Assembly (NCBI GenBank): GCA_030998015.1
Contig: JARWMV010000240.1
Coordinates: forward strand, 1,178,001 to 1,242,000
Length of the DNA: 64,000 bases
Direction: 5' to 3'
Source of the DNA: Ceratorhiza oryzae-sativae
Taxonomy: Eukaryota > Basidiomycota > Agaricomycetes > Cantharellales > Ceratobasidiaceae
Positions 24,814 through 37,370 of this stretch are shown piece after piece; positions within the stretch are counted from its first letter, which is position 1; the number at the start of each line of letters is the position of its first letter. The translations under genes were made by a program, and so were the position numbers. Below the pieces are notes generated by a model that ran no database searches, was not told where the DNA came from, and worked only from the letters and a program-made list of their open reading frames with translations.

Positions 24814-25899
24814 TTTCGTGGAGGAATCCGCGTGAGGTTGTAAGACTGGAAACCGAAATACCCCTCTGAGCCGAGGACTTGGTGGGAGGAAAGAACAAGA
24901 TATCGTACAAGTCCGGGCTACGGTTGATCTGGGTGGAGAAACGAGCACAAGGGTCTCGACCCTGTCCTCGGTGACCGAGCCACCGAGCTCCCAAGAGGAT
25001 CTAACATTTTCAACATGACGGTGGGCAGCTCGGCCAGGGGATGTAGCTCTGTGGTAAAGCCAATGTGCAACATGCGTTGTGCGATAGCTGAGGCAGATAA
25101 CGTTCAACAAGACCGAGGTGGACAAGGTGGTACTAATGGACGGGGTGGTGGCTGTGCTGTATGAGCCGAAAAGTGAACGGTGCCAAGAGATAAAATCATT
25201 CAATATAATAGACGGGCACTCAAGGGCGAAGCTCCATGGATGCCACCGGCGCAGGGTTCCATTCAAGGTACCCCGGCAATTGCAAATGGGGACCCAACCA
25301 TCTTATCTTTAGTTCCAACATCGATATCGTTTGGATCACTATTAGTGAGCTTTGACGTCCAGGCAGGTTATCCAAGACCGGCAATGATCTTATGTATGCA
25401 TGATCGAATGGATTGTGGGATGTTTGGTGACGAGGAGGCGCTACAAGATCAGTAGCGGGTGGATGGTGGTTCATCAGGTCCGACGAGGGCGAGCGCCATC
25501 AAGCAATTGGAAATTCAGAGCTTGGTGTGGTGTTGTTGATGATGGTTCCAACAGGGCGTTGTCGTGAGAATACGCCTGCGAATATTCTTCTCCAATCCGG
25601 AATATCGTCGGAGATGGTTCTGCTACGTCCAAATATGCCACGGGGGGCACAGCTTGACTATGCTCGACGCCGAAATGACGCGGCTCCTGCTCGGCGGCGA
25701 TCTGCGGTCGACTGTGCAGCGCAGCCGCTGATGATCCACGTGCCTCGCCGCAGTCTCTCGCCTAGATATATACCCCAGCTTGGAGATCGACAGTTCGGTA
25801 TCGATATCCCTCGACTACTGTTGCGCCTTTACTATGATCATTCCCGAGTCCGAGACCAGCGAGTCAAAAGTACCAACTGTGCGCAGTGGGGAGTCGGAG
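24814..25899. other. Shared upstream region of ceramide synthase and DUF7330 copy 1
   Basis: Divergent genes flank it. An AGATATATACCCC element at about 25762 lies some 135 bp before the copy 1 start and may serve as its TATA box. No further gene is supported. Confidence 0.35.
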
Positions 25900-27170
25900 A
25901 TGTCATCGCATAATCCACTGGTACGTATACGCCCAAAGAACCGGTTTACGATATGAGATTTTACATGCTCGATCCCTCTCTAGGTCCCTCCACCATACAG
26001 CGCCACGATTGCGTCCAGCGACGACCAACGCGAGCGCGATCAACACACCCACACCCACTCACATGCTCCGCAATCATCTCAACCGGATCTCCCTCCTCCG
26101 TGCAACTACTTTATCCAGCGAAAGACCAACGCTAGCGTGAGCGGGACCTGGCATGTTGATACGGCCCTCGCAATTCCCGAACTTCTCTTGCCCCCAATTA
26201 CTGAATACGATGGATCCTGGAACCAGGATATCCAGAAGGCAAGAAAACTGCGGGAAAAGGAAATGAAGAGGCGAGAGAAAGACGGCAGAAGGTCTCCTTT
26301 GCCCATGGTTCCGGAAATTCGACCAAACCTCATGTTGGGGTCTACAAACGGCTCGATCAGGGGGGACATCCATATAGTGTCCAGTGATGGGCTAACACGT
26401 CAGGCGGTGATTGTCGTGCAAGGAACTAATGGCACTATCAGTCTCAATATAGTGAGTTTGGTTTGGGTTTCGCCGAGGAACGCATCATTGACTAGTACTG
26501 CAACAGCATGCTCCAGACCATCCATTGCGCGTGTATGCTACTTCAACCAACGGTTCAGTCACCATTCGAGTCCCAATGTCTTTCGAGGGGGTCATTACAA
26601 CGACCACTACTTGGGGGAGCATCAAGATGTCAGATGCAATTAAGGTTCGCATGATACATTCCTCTAGGCCATCAATCTCATCCCATACCTCTGCAGGCGA
26701 AACTCACAACTTTCTCATCCACCTCCAACACGACTCGTGGCTTCATCGGAGATTGGAGCTCGTCCCTCTTGGGCTTGAATCCTCAACTGCCTAGTCCCAA
26801 CGACGACCCTCCACTTCCGAATATCGAGTCGGACCCGTTTATCAGTTGGACAGGACCTCTCATCCACCTTGGCTCGACCAACGGGTCATTATCACTATCA
26901 TTTATCGAAGAGGCTGTTCCATATGCTGATCCGCTATCGTTTATCGAAGGGATGGTTCCATCCGTCCAGAACAACTTCTCTCGCGCGGTGAAGAGCTGGA
27001 TTAGTGGGTTGTTTGGCGGCCGAGCGAGCGCGAATGATGCGAGCGGTCCCCAAACACATCCAGACTCACACCAAGCCACGAGTTCGTCTGGCTCAACAGA
27101 ACCCAGGGCTGATAGTAGTTGGCCTGGAGATGTCAAGCGTGGTCACTCTGCGCCTAATGATCTAGACTGA
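25900..27170 (+). CDS. DUF7330-like protein, copy 1
   Basis: Four exons, all joined in phase 0: 25900-25920, 25984-26451, 26507-26644 and 26697-27170, giving 366 residues. Exon 1 is only MSSHNPL; exon 2 opens VPPPYSATIAS. The domain begins at CNYFIQRKTNASVSGTWHVD, followed by IPELLLPPITEYDGSW and a basic stretch (KLREKEMKRREKDGRR). Next come PEIRPNLMLGSTNGSIRG, YATSTNGSVTIRVPMSFEG and WTGPLIHLGSTNGSLSLSF. The TNGS strands repeat like a beta-solenoid or adhesin-type sheet. The C-terminus has an amphipathic AVKSWISGLFGG. Family identity (DUF7330) is from memory of agaricomycete proteins; function is unknown. Closest relative in the window is copy 4. Confidence 0.82.
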
Positions 27171-27713
27171 TTGTACGCGCGTTATAGTTGTGCCTTGGAT
27201 GCCTGTTTGAAAGAGGTCGGTTCGATTTTCATAGGGTTTTTCGTTGTAAATGGATGTATCATTAGCCCCTGTTCTATTCGATCTAGTCTACCATTATCTA
27301 CCAAAAGAAACGCTACGCCTCGGGGTATCGCATGCATCCTCCATTTTGACAAATGTCGGCGCAATCGAATTCGCTTGCTGGCAGCTGGGGGCACACTTGA
27401 CCTGAATTAAGCGGCATCGGGCTAGGTATGGTGCTGGATCACATTGAAATAGGGATCGGCACCAGAACAAGCTGAAAGAACTAAGCAACTCTGACGTTGG
27501 CCGAGTATGTCCGGCGACATTTTGTTTGGCTCACTCCGACGCTTGCACGAGCATAGCGGCTAAAATATCCCCCGCTCTCGATAGAGATGCGATCCAAAAA
27601 TGAATAGAAATGTGGATATTTGACGCAAGTGTATATCAATGTGAGAGTATCTGTACAACGCAAGAACACCCCCACCCACCCACCCCACGAAATCAATCCT
27701 TCGACATCTCAAT

Positions 27714-29377
27714 TCACAATATTCCCCCAATGCTAAACAAAGCTGACTGGTTTCGATCAGCGGCTCGCACCCTGATTCCCTCCTCGATTCTATCTACCAA
27801 CCAGAACGAGGTTCCATCGTACGAAGGGCCAAGCTCGTGCACATACTGGAGTTTGGGGCAAAGCGTAGCCATTGTGGCTATACATTCTTCCCACCCGGCT
27901 TCACCGGTTTCGAGTTTCATCAACCCAAACTCACATGGACGAATACTCAATTTACGAATTTTCGGGACCAGGCGAAGAAGCCCCATAATCTTGCTCTAAT
28001 AGATATCGTCAGCGATCACTCAATCGATCGAGTATAGAGCCACCGACGAGTTTGTTAAATGAAATTCCTAGGCAAAGCTCCTCGAGTTCTGGTGTGTAAT
28101 TCAACACTTCACTCATGACATCGAGACACAGTTGTGATCCATAATGTAAATCGATGGATAGAATCTTCAATTTCGGCATTTGTGTTACCGATCGCATGAA
28201 GGAATCAAAGATAACCCGAAACCCGGTATACCGGCGTACGTCTTGGATCGTGACTGATTCTAGATCAGCGGCGATTCTAGATGACATTATGGGGGCGCAT
28301 ATGAATGTCGGGCCTTCTAGGTGCCTTAACGAAGGGAGGAGAGCCTCTATGTCCGATGAACTGATAGGGGCATACCCTTCTGGCATCTTAGACCATCCAA
28401 AGCCGAGAGATTGGATGTTTGGGTGTTCCAATAGAAACGTGCGAAGGTCACTTTTGTGAAACGAGTCCAAAACGTGATAAAATTCCGGATCTGCTGCTAA
28501 CCCGACGATTCGAAGGGTTTTGAGCGAGCGAAATTTGAGACCTTTCAGCTGGGCGAAGATTGAACTGGGGGATTTGGTGGGAATATCAGTCCTTGTTTCG
28601 TCGTTTATATCGATGGTGCGAATATTCGGAGAGGCGCGTAGGAGTGATGCGAGCGATGAGATATAGTGCTCATCGTTTGAAGCTAAAAGTTAGGTTTTAT
28701 CGCCTGGTTAATTAGAGCTTTTTATACAAATTATGATGCCCATACTTAGGCTATGGGTTCTGAACACAAAGTGGATGAGGTTGTCGAATTGGAATATCCT
28801 ACGTGGTCGATATCAACGGCAGCTTTTTTAAGCACAGTAAGAAACCCACGGAATATAATTACCTGTAGCATCGGATCAGTACGCGTTCGCAAAATACCAC
28901 GGCGAATAATTACCGGGGCGCCAGGAGGTCCCTGTCACGAACAAGGCAAACGATCGTAGCGTTGGGCAGGATGTCTGAAGAGTCCGCATGATCGAGTTGA
29001 TTCCAGGATGATACGGAAGTTCCCAGGAAAAAGACTCGAGATTGTTTATAGTCTTGAGAATAGATTCCACGAGGCTTGTGTGCTTTGGCAGAACCAAATA
29101 TTGGTCGTCTATGTGTCTCCCGCCAGGACCATTGTCGATCACGAGCGCTCGGAGATGGTCGTTAATCAAATTATTTGAACCTTTTGTTAGCTGATTTGCA
29201 AGTTGCTCAAGGTGGGAAGCGTAAGCAATGTAGATAGTGCGATACAGGTATGGCGAAACTAGAAGCTGCCACTCCTTAGACACAAGAGACAGAACCCCTA
29301 GATCGCTCAAAGCTCATATCACAAAGAATAGCCCTCCATAGCTCGAAAGGTAAGGCACCAATTGTACTGGAAAGCAT
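27714..29377 (-). pseudogene. F-box/leucine-rich-type gene A, frame-broken
   Basis: The F-box starts MLSSTIGALPFELWRAILCD but the rest of the domain (SDLGVLSLVSKEWQLLVSPY) is in another frame. The switch near 29310 is too tight for an intron. Later exons give LRALVIDNGPGGRHID, ESFSWELPYHPG and FAQLKGLKFRSLKTLRIVG. Leucine-rich segments follow (ALLPSLRHLEGPTFICAP, MPKLKILSIDLHYGS, YTPELEELCLGISFNKLVG) and a last exon ending QSALFSIGGIL. F-box proteins of this kind are expected to recruit targets to SCF ubiquitin ligases. A one-base indel, real or from assembly, disrupts the F-box itself. It aligns along its length with genes B and C. Confidence 0.72.
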
Positions 29378-29941
29378 GCCACTAGAAAGAGCCAGAGCCC
29401 AAATTGTGGAAACGAATGGCAAGTGAGGGTGAAGCGCCCATGGCGGCCTTTGACTCACGTGTTCAAGGAGCGCCGATCACGTGGATAGTGATTTTGTTGC
29501 AATAAGGAAAAGAACGCAACACGCTGACACCGCGAGAGCATTCGTAGTCATCCCTCGGTTCAGCGACAGGAATAGAGCTGGAACCGGATATTATGCAATT
29601 AATTCAGCAGGGTGCTCCAGAACAAATTCTCATCAGCGGCGTATTGCCTATTAATGGCGTGATCGGGGGGCATTTCAACAAAGTGGGTAGTGTGTTGCGC
29701 CTCCCGTTCGAAACTAACCCTCGATTTCCATTTCTTCGCCTCGACAATCAAAACATAATCGTGTTCCTAAAACACGTGATGAAGGAAGGGATGCATACAT
29801 ACAGTGATACAGTATGTCAGCCGGTGCATTAGACCATGAGAGTCGTGAAATGAATACATTTACGGGACAATGGCCCCAAAAGTCCGCCAATTACATTCAG
29901 GTACATGGTTTTTCTGAGCATACAGGCGGGATTGAAATCAG

Positions 29942-31620
29942 TCAGCTCATATGCAAAATACCACCAATCCGAAACAAGGCTGATTGACTGGAATCGGTCT
30001 CTCGAGCTTCGATCCCGTCCTCGTTTCGATAAACCGTCCAAAATGACGTGTAATCAAACACAGGGCCCAGTTCGTGCACGTATTCGAGGTTTGGGCATAT
30101 CGCCGCCATCGCAGCAACGCAGGCTTGCCAGCCATGTTCACCAGATTCGAGTTTCATCCGATCGGGCCCCGCCGGACGGATACTTAACTTTCGAATCTTG
30201 GGAACGAGGCGGATAAGGCCGATGATCTTATGCTAATTCATCGGAATAATGGTTGAACAAGCTTAACTCGGGCCAACGTAAGAAATACTAACTAGTTCAT
30301 CAAATGAAATGCCCAAACAGAGCTCTTCTAGCTCGGGTGTACGACCTAACACATCGAACATTACGTCCATACTTTCCTGGGAACCCTGATGCAGGTCAAT
30401 AGCTAAAACCTTCAATTTGGGCATTGATTTGATTGAACGCATAGATACGTGAAAGCTCGCCGGGAACCGGAGTAGTATTCGGTGTCTAGTATTATTGCCG
30501 TCTCCATCTGAGCGGCGATTTTGGATGATAGTACTGGCGCACACAAGAAGGTAGGGCCCTTTAGGTGTCTCAGAGAGGGCAGCAAGGCTTCCACTTCCTT
30601 TGAGCTAATGGGAACGAAGTCTTGAGGTCGCTGTACACAGGCAAATCCCAGGGATAGCACACCTGGGTGCCGAGAGAGAAAGTCACGGAGATTACTCTCA
30701 TGCGAGGAGCTTAAAACGTTGTGGAATTCCGGTTCAATCAGTCGCCCGATGGTTCGAATCGTAGTTAGAGAGGGACATTGCGTGCTTCCGAGTTCTGTGA
30801 AGAGGGAGATTGGTGATGTGTCATACCGAGAGATCGCTACCTTTTCGGGTACGTCTAAAGTACGAATATCCGGGCATGATTGAAGTAGTGATATTACTGA
30901 TGGCACAAGGGTTTCGTGGAATAAATCTGCATAGAATGATTCAGCGTCTATCTACTACTAAACAATAAAATTTCACGAACAGAGTGAGTCGTTTGAGATT
31001 GAGAAATGAAGCAAATTCTTAAAGTTGAACAACCTTGTCCATGATATCAGCGATAGGGTATCATGATTGCCACTAATGCTCACGGAGGGTTATCTTCTGC
31101 CAGCTCAAGTCAGCCTACCAACATTTGTGTTTAGCATGCGATGCTTACCTAGTATAAAGTAACCACCAGAAGTAGAGCAAATGAAGGTCTCGAGTTGTTG
31201 ACAATGGGTTTGTAGAGTTTCCAATATTGCCTCATCCGAGGGCATAAAATACAATTCCCATACAAAGGACCTGAGGTTTTGTGTAGCCATAAGCACCAAA
31301 TTTATAGCAAATGTGTGTTCTGGTGAGATAGCCAGGTCGCTGTCGGTCGGTTCGGAAGCAAGCCCTTGGTCCAGTACTAGCTCTCGCACGTATTGACCAA
31401 TAGGAGTACCTGAGCTTCCCGAAATTTGGTTTGCTAGTTGTTCAAGGTTTGAAGCACGAGCAAGGTAGACAGTATGAAAAAGGCTAGGAGTGACTAGAAG
31501 CTGCCACTTGCGCGATACTAAGGATAGTACACGTAGGTCTCGCGAAGCTAAATATCGAAAGATAACTTCCCAAATCTCTAAAGGCAAGATAGAAATGGGT
31601 CCAAGGAACATGCTGCACAA
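29942..31620 (-). pseudogene. F-box/leucine-rich-type gene B, frame-broken
   Basis: The intact F-box is SILPLEIWEVIFRYLASRDL with VLSLVSRKWQLLVTPSLFHT. Then come YVRELVLDQGLASEP and SFVWELYFMPSDEA, and after introns the leucine-rich part CPSLTTIRTIGRLIEPEF and ALLPSLRHLKGPTFLCAP. At about 30465 the frame shifts by one base: TEYYSGSR continues in a different frame as HVSMRSIKSMPKLKVLAIDL. Gene A reads through smoothly at the same point, so this is a local indel. The C-terminal exon CPNLEYVHELGPVFDYTSFW ends at 29942. Same orientation as gene A and probably its tandem duplicate. Confidence 0.72.
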
Positions 31621-31968
31621 AGTGGTGGCGGGATGAAGGAGACGAGGGGCGATTTGGCGCCCTCTTACCTGGCCCGCGACCTGTTTTGCGCAGGCTCATC
31701 GCTTAGCCGACTATGACAGACAAGGCTGTGCTGGGATGGAGCCTATTTGCAACCACATTCTCCGGATGTTCCCAGACCTCTCCATTGAAGCTTAATATTT
31801 CTATTAAAGCCAGAGCTCTCTTGAAAGGGTAGCCGACCTAGTCATTATTTACCAGGTATCGGTAAACTGGCACCTCAGCGAGACTGAGCCACGCAGCTTG
31901 CCCAACGGACACCTCATCCGTTTTGTCGCCGAGCGGAAATCCTTCGAATCCGAGCAAAGGTTGTTGAA

Positions 31969-33635
31969 ATGATAAATAGGCTGCTTGGCACTATCCCTCT
32001 AGATATATGGATCTGCGTCCTTGATAATTTATCTCTGTGCGATCTGACGACTGTCTCACGGGTCTCTCACGCCTGGCAGATCATGGCTTTCCCCCGTTTA
32101 CATCGGATAGTTTACATTTGCCAGGCCTCTCACATTGAGGATATTTCCGCGAGAATCTGTTTCACTGATCCCCTGCTATCTATCGGGCAACACGTGCGTG
32201 GCCTCGTTATAGACAACGGACCTGTTCCGGGGATCGTGGACGCGGATCTGGGCATCTCGAGTAGCCACCTAAAACTGCTAGCAGACATACTACAAGCTTC
32301 ACCACAAGTTGAGCATTTTGTATGGTGTCTTCCATTGATGTGGAATGCGCCCATCCTTGAGATACTGCGAACTAGGTGTCCGCGCTTAGTCTCGTTTCAT
32401 TACTCTTCGTTGGATGAATCCCAGGAAGATTTTGATGCAGGTTGGTTCCCCAGCCCCTATTCCATGTACTTTCTGATAGCTTGAGTCTATAGATCTATAT
32501 TCACAGTTCGTGTTTAATATCTTTAACCGCATGCCGCTAATGATATACCGCTAGGGTATTTGTTCTCAGTAACCTCAAATACTTGAAACTAGAGGTAGCT
32601 CGCGTCGGTAATTGTGTATTTTTTAGAGATAGTTGGATACTGAGATATTCGGTTTCTAACAGAGTTTCTTAACCTTGCTCACACATGGCTATTAAGCCTG
32701 TTACTTGAAGTTTGCTCGGATATACAAAGCATAACCTTAATTTTTCATCACTATGCTGAGGGAGATCCTTGGCCGTTGGAAGACCTCTTTCATAGACTCG
32801 CGGATATGACGTTCCATCGCCTGCATACCTTCCGAGCCGTTGGCCCTGCCATCAGCATGCGATGGCAGACATTTTTCGATCCTCTGGGCAGTAACCCTCT
32901 TCGCACATTCTTCCTCCAGCATCCTAGTCTCCAAACTGTTGGCCTTGGCTGCACACAGCAAGCAGGATACCCAATGCATATTCGTCCGACGGATGTAGAA
33001 CGCCTCTTCCCATCACTCGTCAATTTTGAAGGGCCTTCATTCTTATGCGCGGCACTCATGAGCTCTAAACTGGCGAATCAGGTTCAATCAATCTCGTTTA
33101 TGGACCCGCACCCCGATATGAGCTCCAGAACTCATTTAAAGAGGATTTCTCAGTATGCCAACCAGCTGATGAAATTGCGCAAATTGACGCTGGACCTGTC
33201 GTTTGAAGAATCGGGAGCGCTGCTCGAATTGGACAAATTATTGAGATGTACCCCTAACATAGAGGAGCTGAATATAGGGATCGAGTTTGAGAGGTTGGTG
33301 GGTACTAGCTGTATCACTTACTCCAACCAGCCATTGACACGCTCTCCTAGGAAACAATACTCGGGATTTTGCATCACGTACCGGGTGTCCGGAAACTGAG
33401 CATCCTACCCGCTGGATTGGGATTAATGACCCTTGATACGGGTGAATCTGGGTGGAGGGAATGCCTATCAAAAATGGCAGAAATATGCCCAAAGCTTGAA
33501 TATGTGCATGAACTGGGGCTGCTGCGGGACGAGACAGGGTGTTGGATCATCGTTCGCGAGCAATGCGGTCGAATATATGCGATCCCAGACGAAAAGAAAT
33601 TGGCACGGCGCCGCGTATATGATCAGCTGCTCTAA
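31969..33635 (+). CDS. F-box/leucine-rich-type gene C
   Basis: The F-box is MINRLLGTIPLDIWICVLDN with DLTTVSRVSHAWQIMAFPRL, then GQHVRGLVIDNGPVPGIVDA. After introns near 32440-32560 and 32620-32660 comes NLKYLKLEVARV, then the long exon with SLLLEVCSDIQSITLIFHHY, ERLFPSLVNFEGPSFLCAAL, MKLRKLTLDLSFEES and CTPNIEELNIGIEFERLVG. The last exon reads HHVPGVRKLSILPAG and ICPKLEYVHELGLLRDETG, ending RRRVYDQLL. It is opposite in strand to genes A and B but homologous throughout. No definite frame break was found, though the first intron junction is not fully resolved. Likely role is substrate selection for an SCF ligase; substrates are unknown. Confidence 0.75.
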
Positions 33636-34212
33636 GCTATGTACAAAATTTAACTCCTTGCATTCACGTTGAGGAGCGATCCGAGTGAATTCGGGGGTTT
33701 CGGATGTTTTCGGTTGACCGAAGGCAAAAAAAGCTTGAGACGATACGTGGCTATGGTTGGTAGGTTCAAGATGTTCGTAGTGTTGCATCATAAATTCTTG
33801 ACTTTGGTGTCACATTGACCACTCGTGGTTACTTGGGCCAGTTGAGCTCGGTTTGCTCGTGTGATGGCAATTTGAAATGACCTCAACGGCGTCGAGCTGA
33901 CCCCACCACCCACTTCCCGCCACTATTTTTTCCTTTCACATCATAGCATACGGCTCTATTTTGTGCCCGATATAAACTGCTTCAAAATCGGGAAATACTT
34001 ATTTCTTACATGCACGGATCGATCGACCCGCCCCCGAACGTCGCCTGGCGATAAGGCACTGCCTTGCTCGCCCTTGAGCTGCGGGCTTGGCCGATGCCTA
34101 TGCTGTGCTCTCACCTGGCCATGAAGAATGCGCAGGACAACGTACTCTATGGTGATTGGCCGGCGAAGCTGATCCACGCGGTTTGCCGCAGCCAAGATCA
34201 TCAGAGTTTTAT

Positions 34213-35454
34213 ATGGCTGCCCTTGAACACCATGGAATCTTATTCCCCTCTCAACCTCTCTTTGGTGTCACGCCCATGATTGTTTCCGAGTCCCAGAACA
34301 ATGACAAGGCCATTCTTGTAGCCGACGACGAGTCACCCGCACCTCCAGATGGTCCATCGGTAAGCGATACGACAGGCGGTATGATAGCTTGGAAAAAGAA
34401 TACTCACTCCTATTCCGCCATCTACAGAACCCTCCTCCGTATACCTCGGCCTCCTCTGCGGGCTCGCCCTCAGGTTCGGCTATTCGCCCTGTCACTCAAC
34501 CCCGCTGCAACTACCTGCTCGACCATTGGTCCAATGGGAACCTGAAGGGTACATGGCATGTCGACACCTCTCTACCCATTCCCGAGAGTCTTCTTCCTCC
34601 TATTATCGATTTTGACGGTCGCTGGAATGAAGAAACTCAAAAGGCCCGAAAGCACAAGACGCCATCGATATCAGAAGTTCGACCGAACCTCATGGTCATG
34701 ACTGAGAATGGTGATGTCAAGGCGGATGTTTATCTCATGTCAGGCCCGGCTATGGTTGTTGCTGAATCGAAATACGGATCGGTTCAATTAGTTGTGGTGA
34801 GTTTATCGATGACGTTGGAATAAAATATAGGATTAAAAGATTTCCAGGACGCAGCCCCAGAAACGGTGTCGCGGATTCATGCTAATGCTAGTCATGGGAG
34901 TGTGAAAGTGTGGATTCCATCGACGTTTGAAGGCGCGTTGACAATGGGCACTACATACGGGGATATCAAAATCTCGGATGGTGTTAGGGTTCGTACAAGT
35001 ATACATTATCTCCACATCTTGGTTGAAGTCTCATTTATTACGACAGGCGAGAATGACTACCTTCTATTCCAAATCCAACCGTTCTCGCAGTTTCATTGGG
35101 GATTGGCAGTCTGCCAAGTTTGGAACGATCCAATCCGAGGACGGCTCCAAATCCTCAACACCGCCCGACCCTTTCACCTCCTGGCCCGGCTCGACTATTC
35201 GGATTGATTCGAAAAACGGAACCGTGTCCCTCGCTTTCATCGAGGAAAAGCCGGCTGCGAACCCTGCATCGAATGAGCAGAACGTGTTCAAGACGTTTTT
35301 CGAGGGGTGGTTTGGGAAAAGTGTGAGCACAAGTGAAGGCACTCCAAGTCAAGCAGGGACGTCGCAGAGCCAGGTAGGCCCTTCGAGGGACCCAGTTCTT
35401 GAGGCTGCTTTGCTTGATCGCAAGCAGCTGCCTCCACCACCACCCGGGGCCTGA
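34213..35454 (+). CDS. DUF7330-like protein, copy 2
   Basis: Exons 34213-34359, 34428-34796, 34848-34988 and 35047-35454, all phase 0, give 354 residues. Start MAALEHHGILFPSQPLFGV is the likelier one; MIVSESQNNDKAILVADDES at 34276 is the alternative. Exon 2 opens NPPPYTSASSAGSPSG. The domain reads CNYLLDHWSNGNLKGTWHVD, IPESLLPPIIDFDGRWNEE, SEVRPNLMVMTENGDVKAD, HANASHGSVKVWIPSTFEG, FIGDWQSAKFG and STIRIDSKNGTVSLAFIEE. It lacks the Lys/Arg-rich insert of copies 1 and 4. The C-terminus has FKTFFEGWFGKS and then a proline tail. Adjacent and most similar to copy 3. Confidence 0.82.
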
Positions 35455-35910
35455 TGGATTTCGTCGAGAGTTTCGATCATTATATTTGAAGGGTTTGAAT
35501 TCCTCGTCTAACTATTGTCTTGAAATTATGGCCCGCTGGTAGTTTATAATAAAAAACAGATGTATTATCGAATGTCTTTTGACCACTTTCTGAGTAAAAT
35601 TTGAGCCGGCTTTTGGCACCATGATTCCAAAGTGAATTCAACCTCAACGCAATTTGAAATGGCCACCGTCCCGGAAGACCGAGCAGGACTTACGACACCA
35701 GCCGCCCGTCGATCCATGCAAGTGGATCCCCACGGTTCCTACTTGCATTGTGGACGGTGGGCGTAGCAAGAAGTTATGAGATGATTTTCTCGGCTGTGCA
35801 CCTCGGCCTGCGGTTCTCACATGAAAATCGCTGAGTCATGGCCACTCATGGGAAGGCTTGAACTACAAGATTGCCCGAGACTGCCGTGCTATCTGGATCC
35901 AACGTCTACC

Positions 35911-37008
35911 ATGATCCTTTCTCACCCCCAGCGCGGTGGATCAAAGGTTTCGACCGTCAGCGACGACGAGTCGGTCGTTGTCTCGCATGAACCAGGAGTT
36001 CGTCTACAACGAAATTGTGGGACTTTCACTAATATTATTATTGTCCAGAACCCACCCCCATACGAGCCAAGGCCGCCTGTAGAGAACTCGTCTCCCTGTG
36101 GTACTGCCCTCCAACCACGCTGCAACTACCTGCTCGAATGCCGGACTAAAAAGGGAGCTTGGCACGTTGACACATCCTTATCCATTCCGGAGAGCGTTCT
36201 CCCTCCCATCACCGAATTTGACGGCCACTGGAATGAAGATGTTCGAAAACTACGCAAGGACGAGACACCCTCTGCTTCAGAGGTTCGACCGAATCTGATG
36301 ATCGTGTCTGAATACGGGGGGATTCGAGCGGATGTGCATGTTTTGTCGAATGATGCTGGTCGAGCGGTGATTGTTGCCGAGTCGAGACATGGAGTGGTTC
36401 ATCTAGATGTGGTGGGCATATTAACGCAGACGTTTGAGGTTACCTGAGCTGACGAAACAGTTGTAGAACGCATCTTCGGGGTGTGTACTTGCCGTGTACG
36501 CTCATGCTATCATTGGTGAAGTCAAGGTTTGGATACCGTCGTGGTTTGAGGGTGCGTTGGAGATCGGCACTTCATTTGGGGAGATCAAAATATCAGAAGC
36601 GGTCAAGGTATGTCTAGGACGCTGCCGCATTGGTTCATTCGCTCATATGATATACTACAACAGGCAAAACTTACAGTATTTTCCTGCAACTTTCACCAGT
36701 CTCGTGGATACATTGGCGACTGGAATACCTCTGGGTTTGGCGCCCAGTCTACCGACGACCCTTTCGTCAATGGGTCTCGCTCGATAATCAAGATTGGAGC
36801 AAGGAACGGATTCGCGCATATCGGGTTTTTGGACGAAAAACCAAAGCTTAAGGAAAAGCCCAAGTCGAGTCCCAAGCAGGTCAAGGGTTTTTGGAGTGCG
36901 TTGTTTGGCAGAGGTGTTGAGGCTAGACAGGGTGGAGATGTAAATACGATGAGCCAGTCTGGACCTTCGAGTGTACCCACCTCTGAGGCTCAAACGTTCG
37001 AGAGTTGA
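35911..37008 (+). CDS. DUF7330-like protein, copy 3
   Basis: Exons 35911-35997, 36049-36411, 36467-36607 and 36664-37008, all phase 0, give 311 residues. Exon 1 starts MILSHPQRGGSKVSTVSDDE; exon 2 opens NPPPYEPRPPVENSS. The domain reads CNYLLECRTKKGAWHVD, IPESVLPPITEFDGHWNED, SEVRPNLMIVSEYGGIRAD and AIIGEVKVWIPSWFEGALEI. GYIGDWNTSGFGAQ and KIGARNGFAHIGFLDE follow. TNGS repeats seen in copies 1 and 4 have drifted. The C-terminal amphipathic piece is GFWSALFGRGV. It is 457 bp from copy 2, which suggests tandem duplication. A TA-flanked MITE begins 72 bp after its stop. Confidence 0.8.
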
Positions 37009-37080
37009 TCGCTGTCAGAGGCTCGATAGTTTTCAGTCAGGGGATAGCTTTATCCTGGTTGTTTATCGCTTTGCTGCTTA

Positions 37081-37275
37081 CTCAGGAAAAACTTGAGGTG
37101 TAATGAAACAGGGAGGTGTAGTAATGGTGTAATTCCATGAAATCACACATAAGTATCTGTCATTATCCCATTACACCAGTGTAATTTGGCATGATGACAC
37201 CATTACCACACCCCTGTTTTCATTACCCCTCCTTATGCCTAATTACACACCATTACCCCCACAGGTTTTTGCTGA
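37081..37275. mobile_element. MITE, 195 bp, TA target duplication
   Basis: Terminal inverted repeats: left CTCAGGAAAAACTTGAGGTG, right (reverse complement) CTCAGCAAAAACCTGTGGG. TA lies at 37079-37080 and 37276-37277. The interior is non-coding and itself palindrome-rich (repeated GGTGTAAT/ATTACACC). Size, TIRs and TA duplication fit a non-autonomous Tc1/mariner-type element. Confidence 0.8.
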
Positions 37276-37305
37276 GTATCAATGCTGTCCTCTGATCCTG
37301 TTGTA

Positions 37306-37370
37306 AGGTGATGGACATTCAGTTTCATCCAAGCAAACATCATGTGATTTTCCCACAACTTATTGAGCCA
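37306..37370 (+). repeat. Left terminal inverted repeat of the DNA transposon
   Basis: AGGTGATGGACATTCAGTTT onward through CATCATGTGATTTTCCCAC. It matches the reverse complement of 43753-43817 with a few differences. Confidence 0.85.

Noticed and set aside
24814..25266. N-terminal extension of the ceramide synthase from an ATG at 25266
   Set aside because: In frame, but the extra residues are unlike the family and would cover the promoter; 24813 gives a normal N-terminus.
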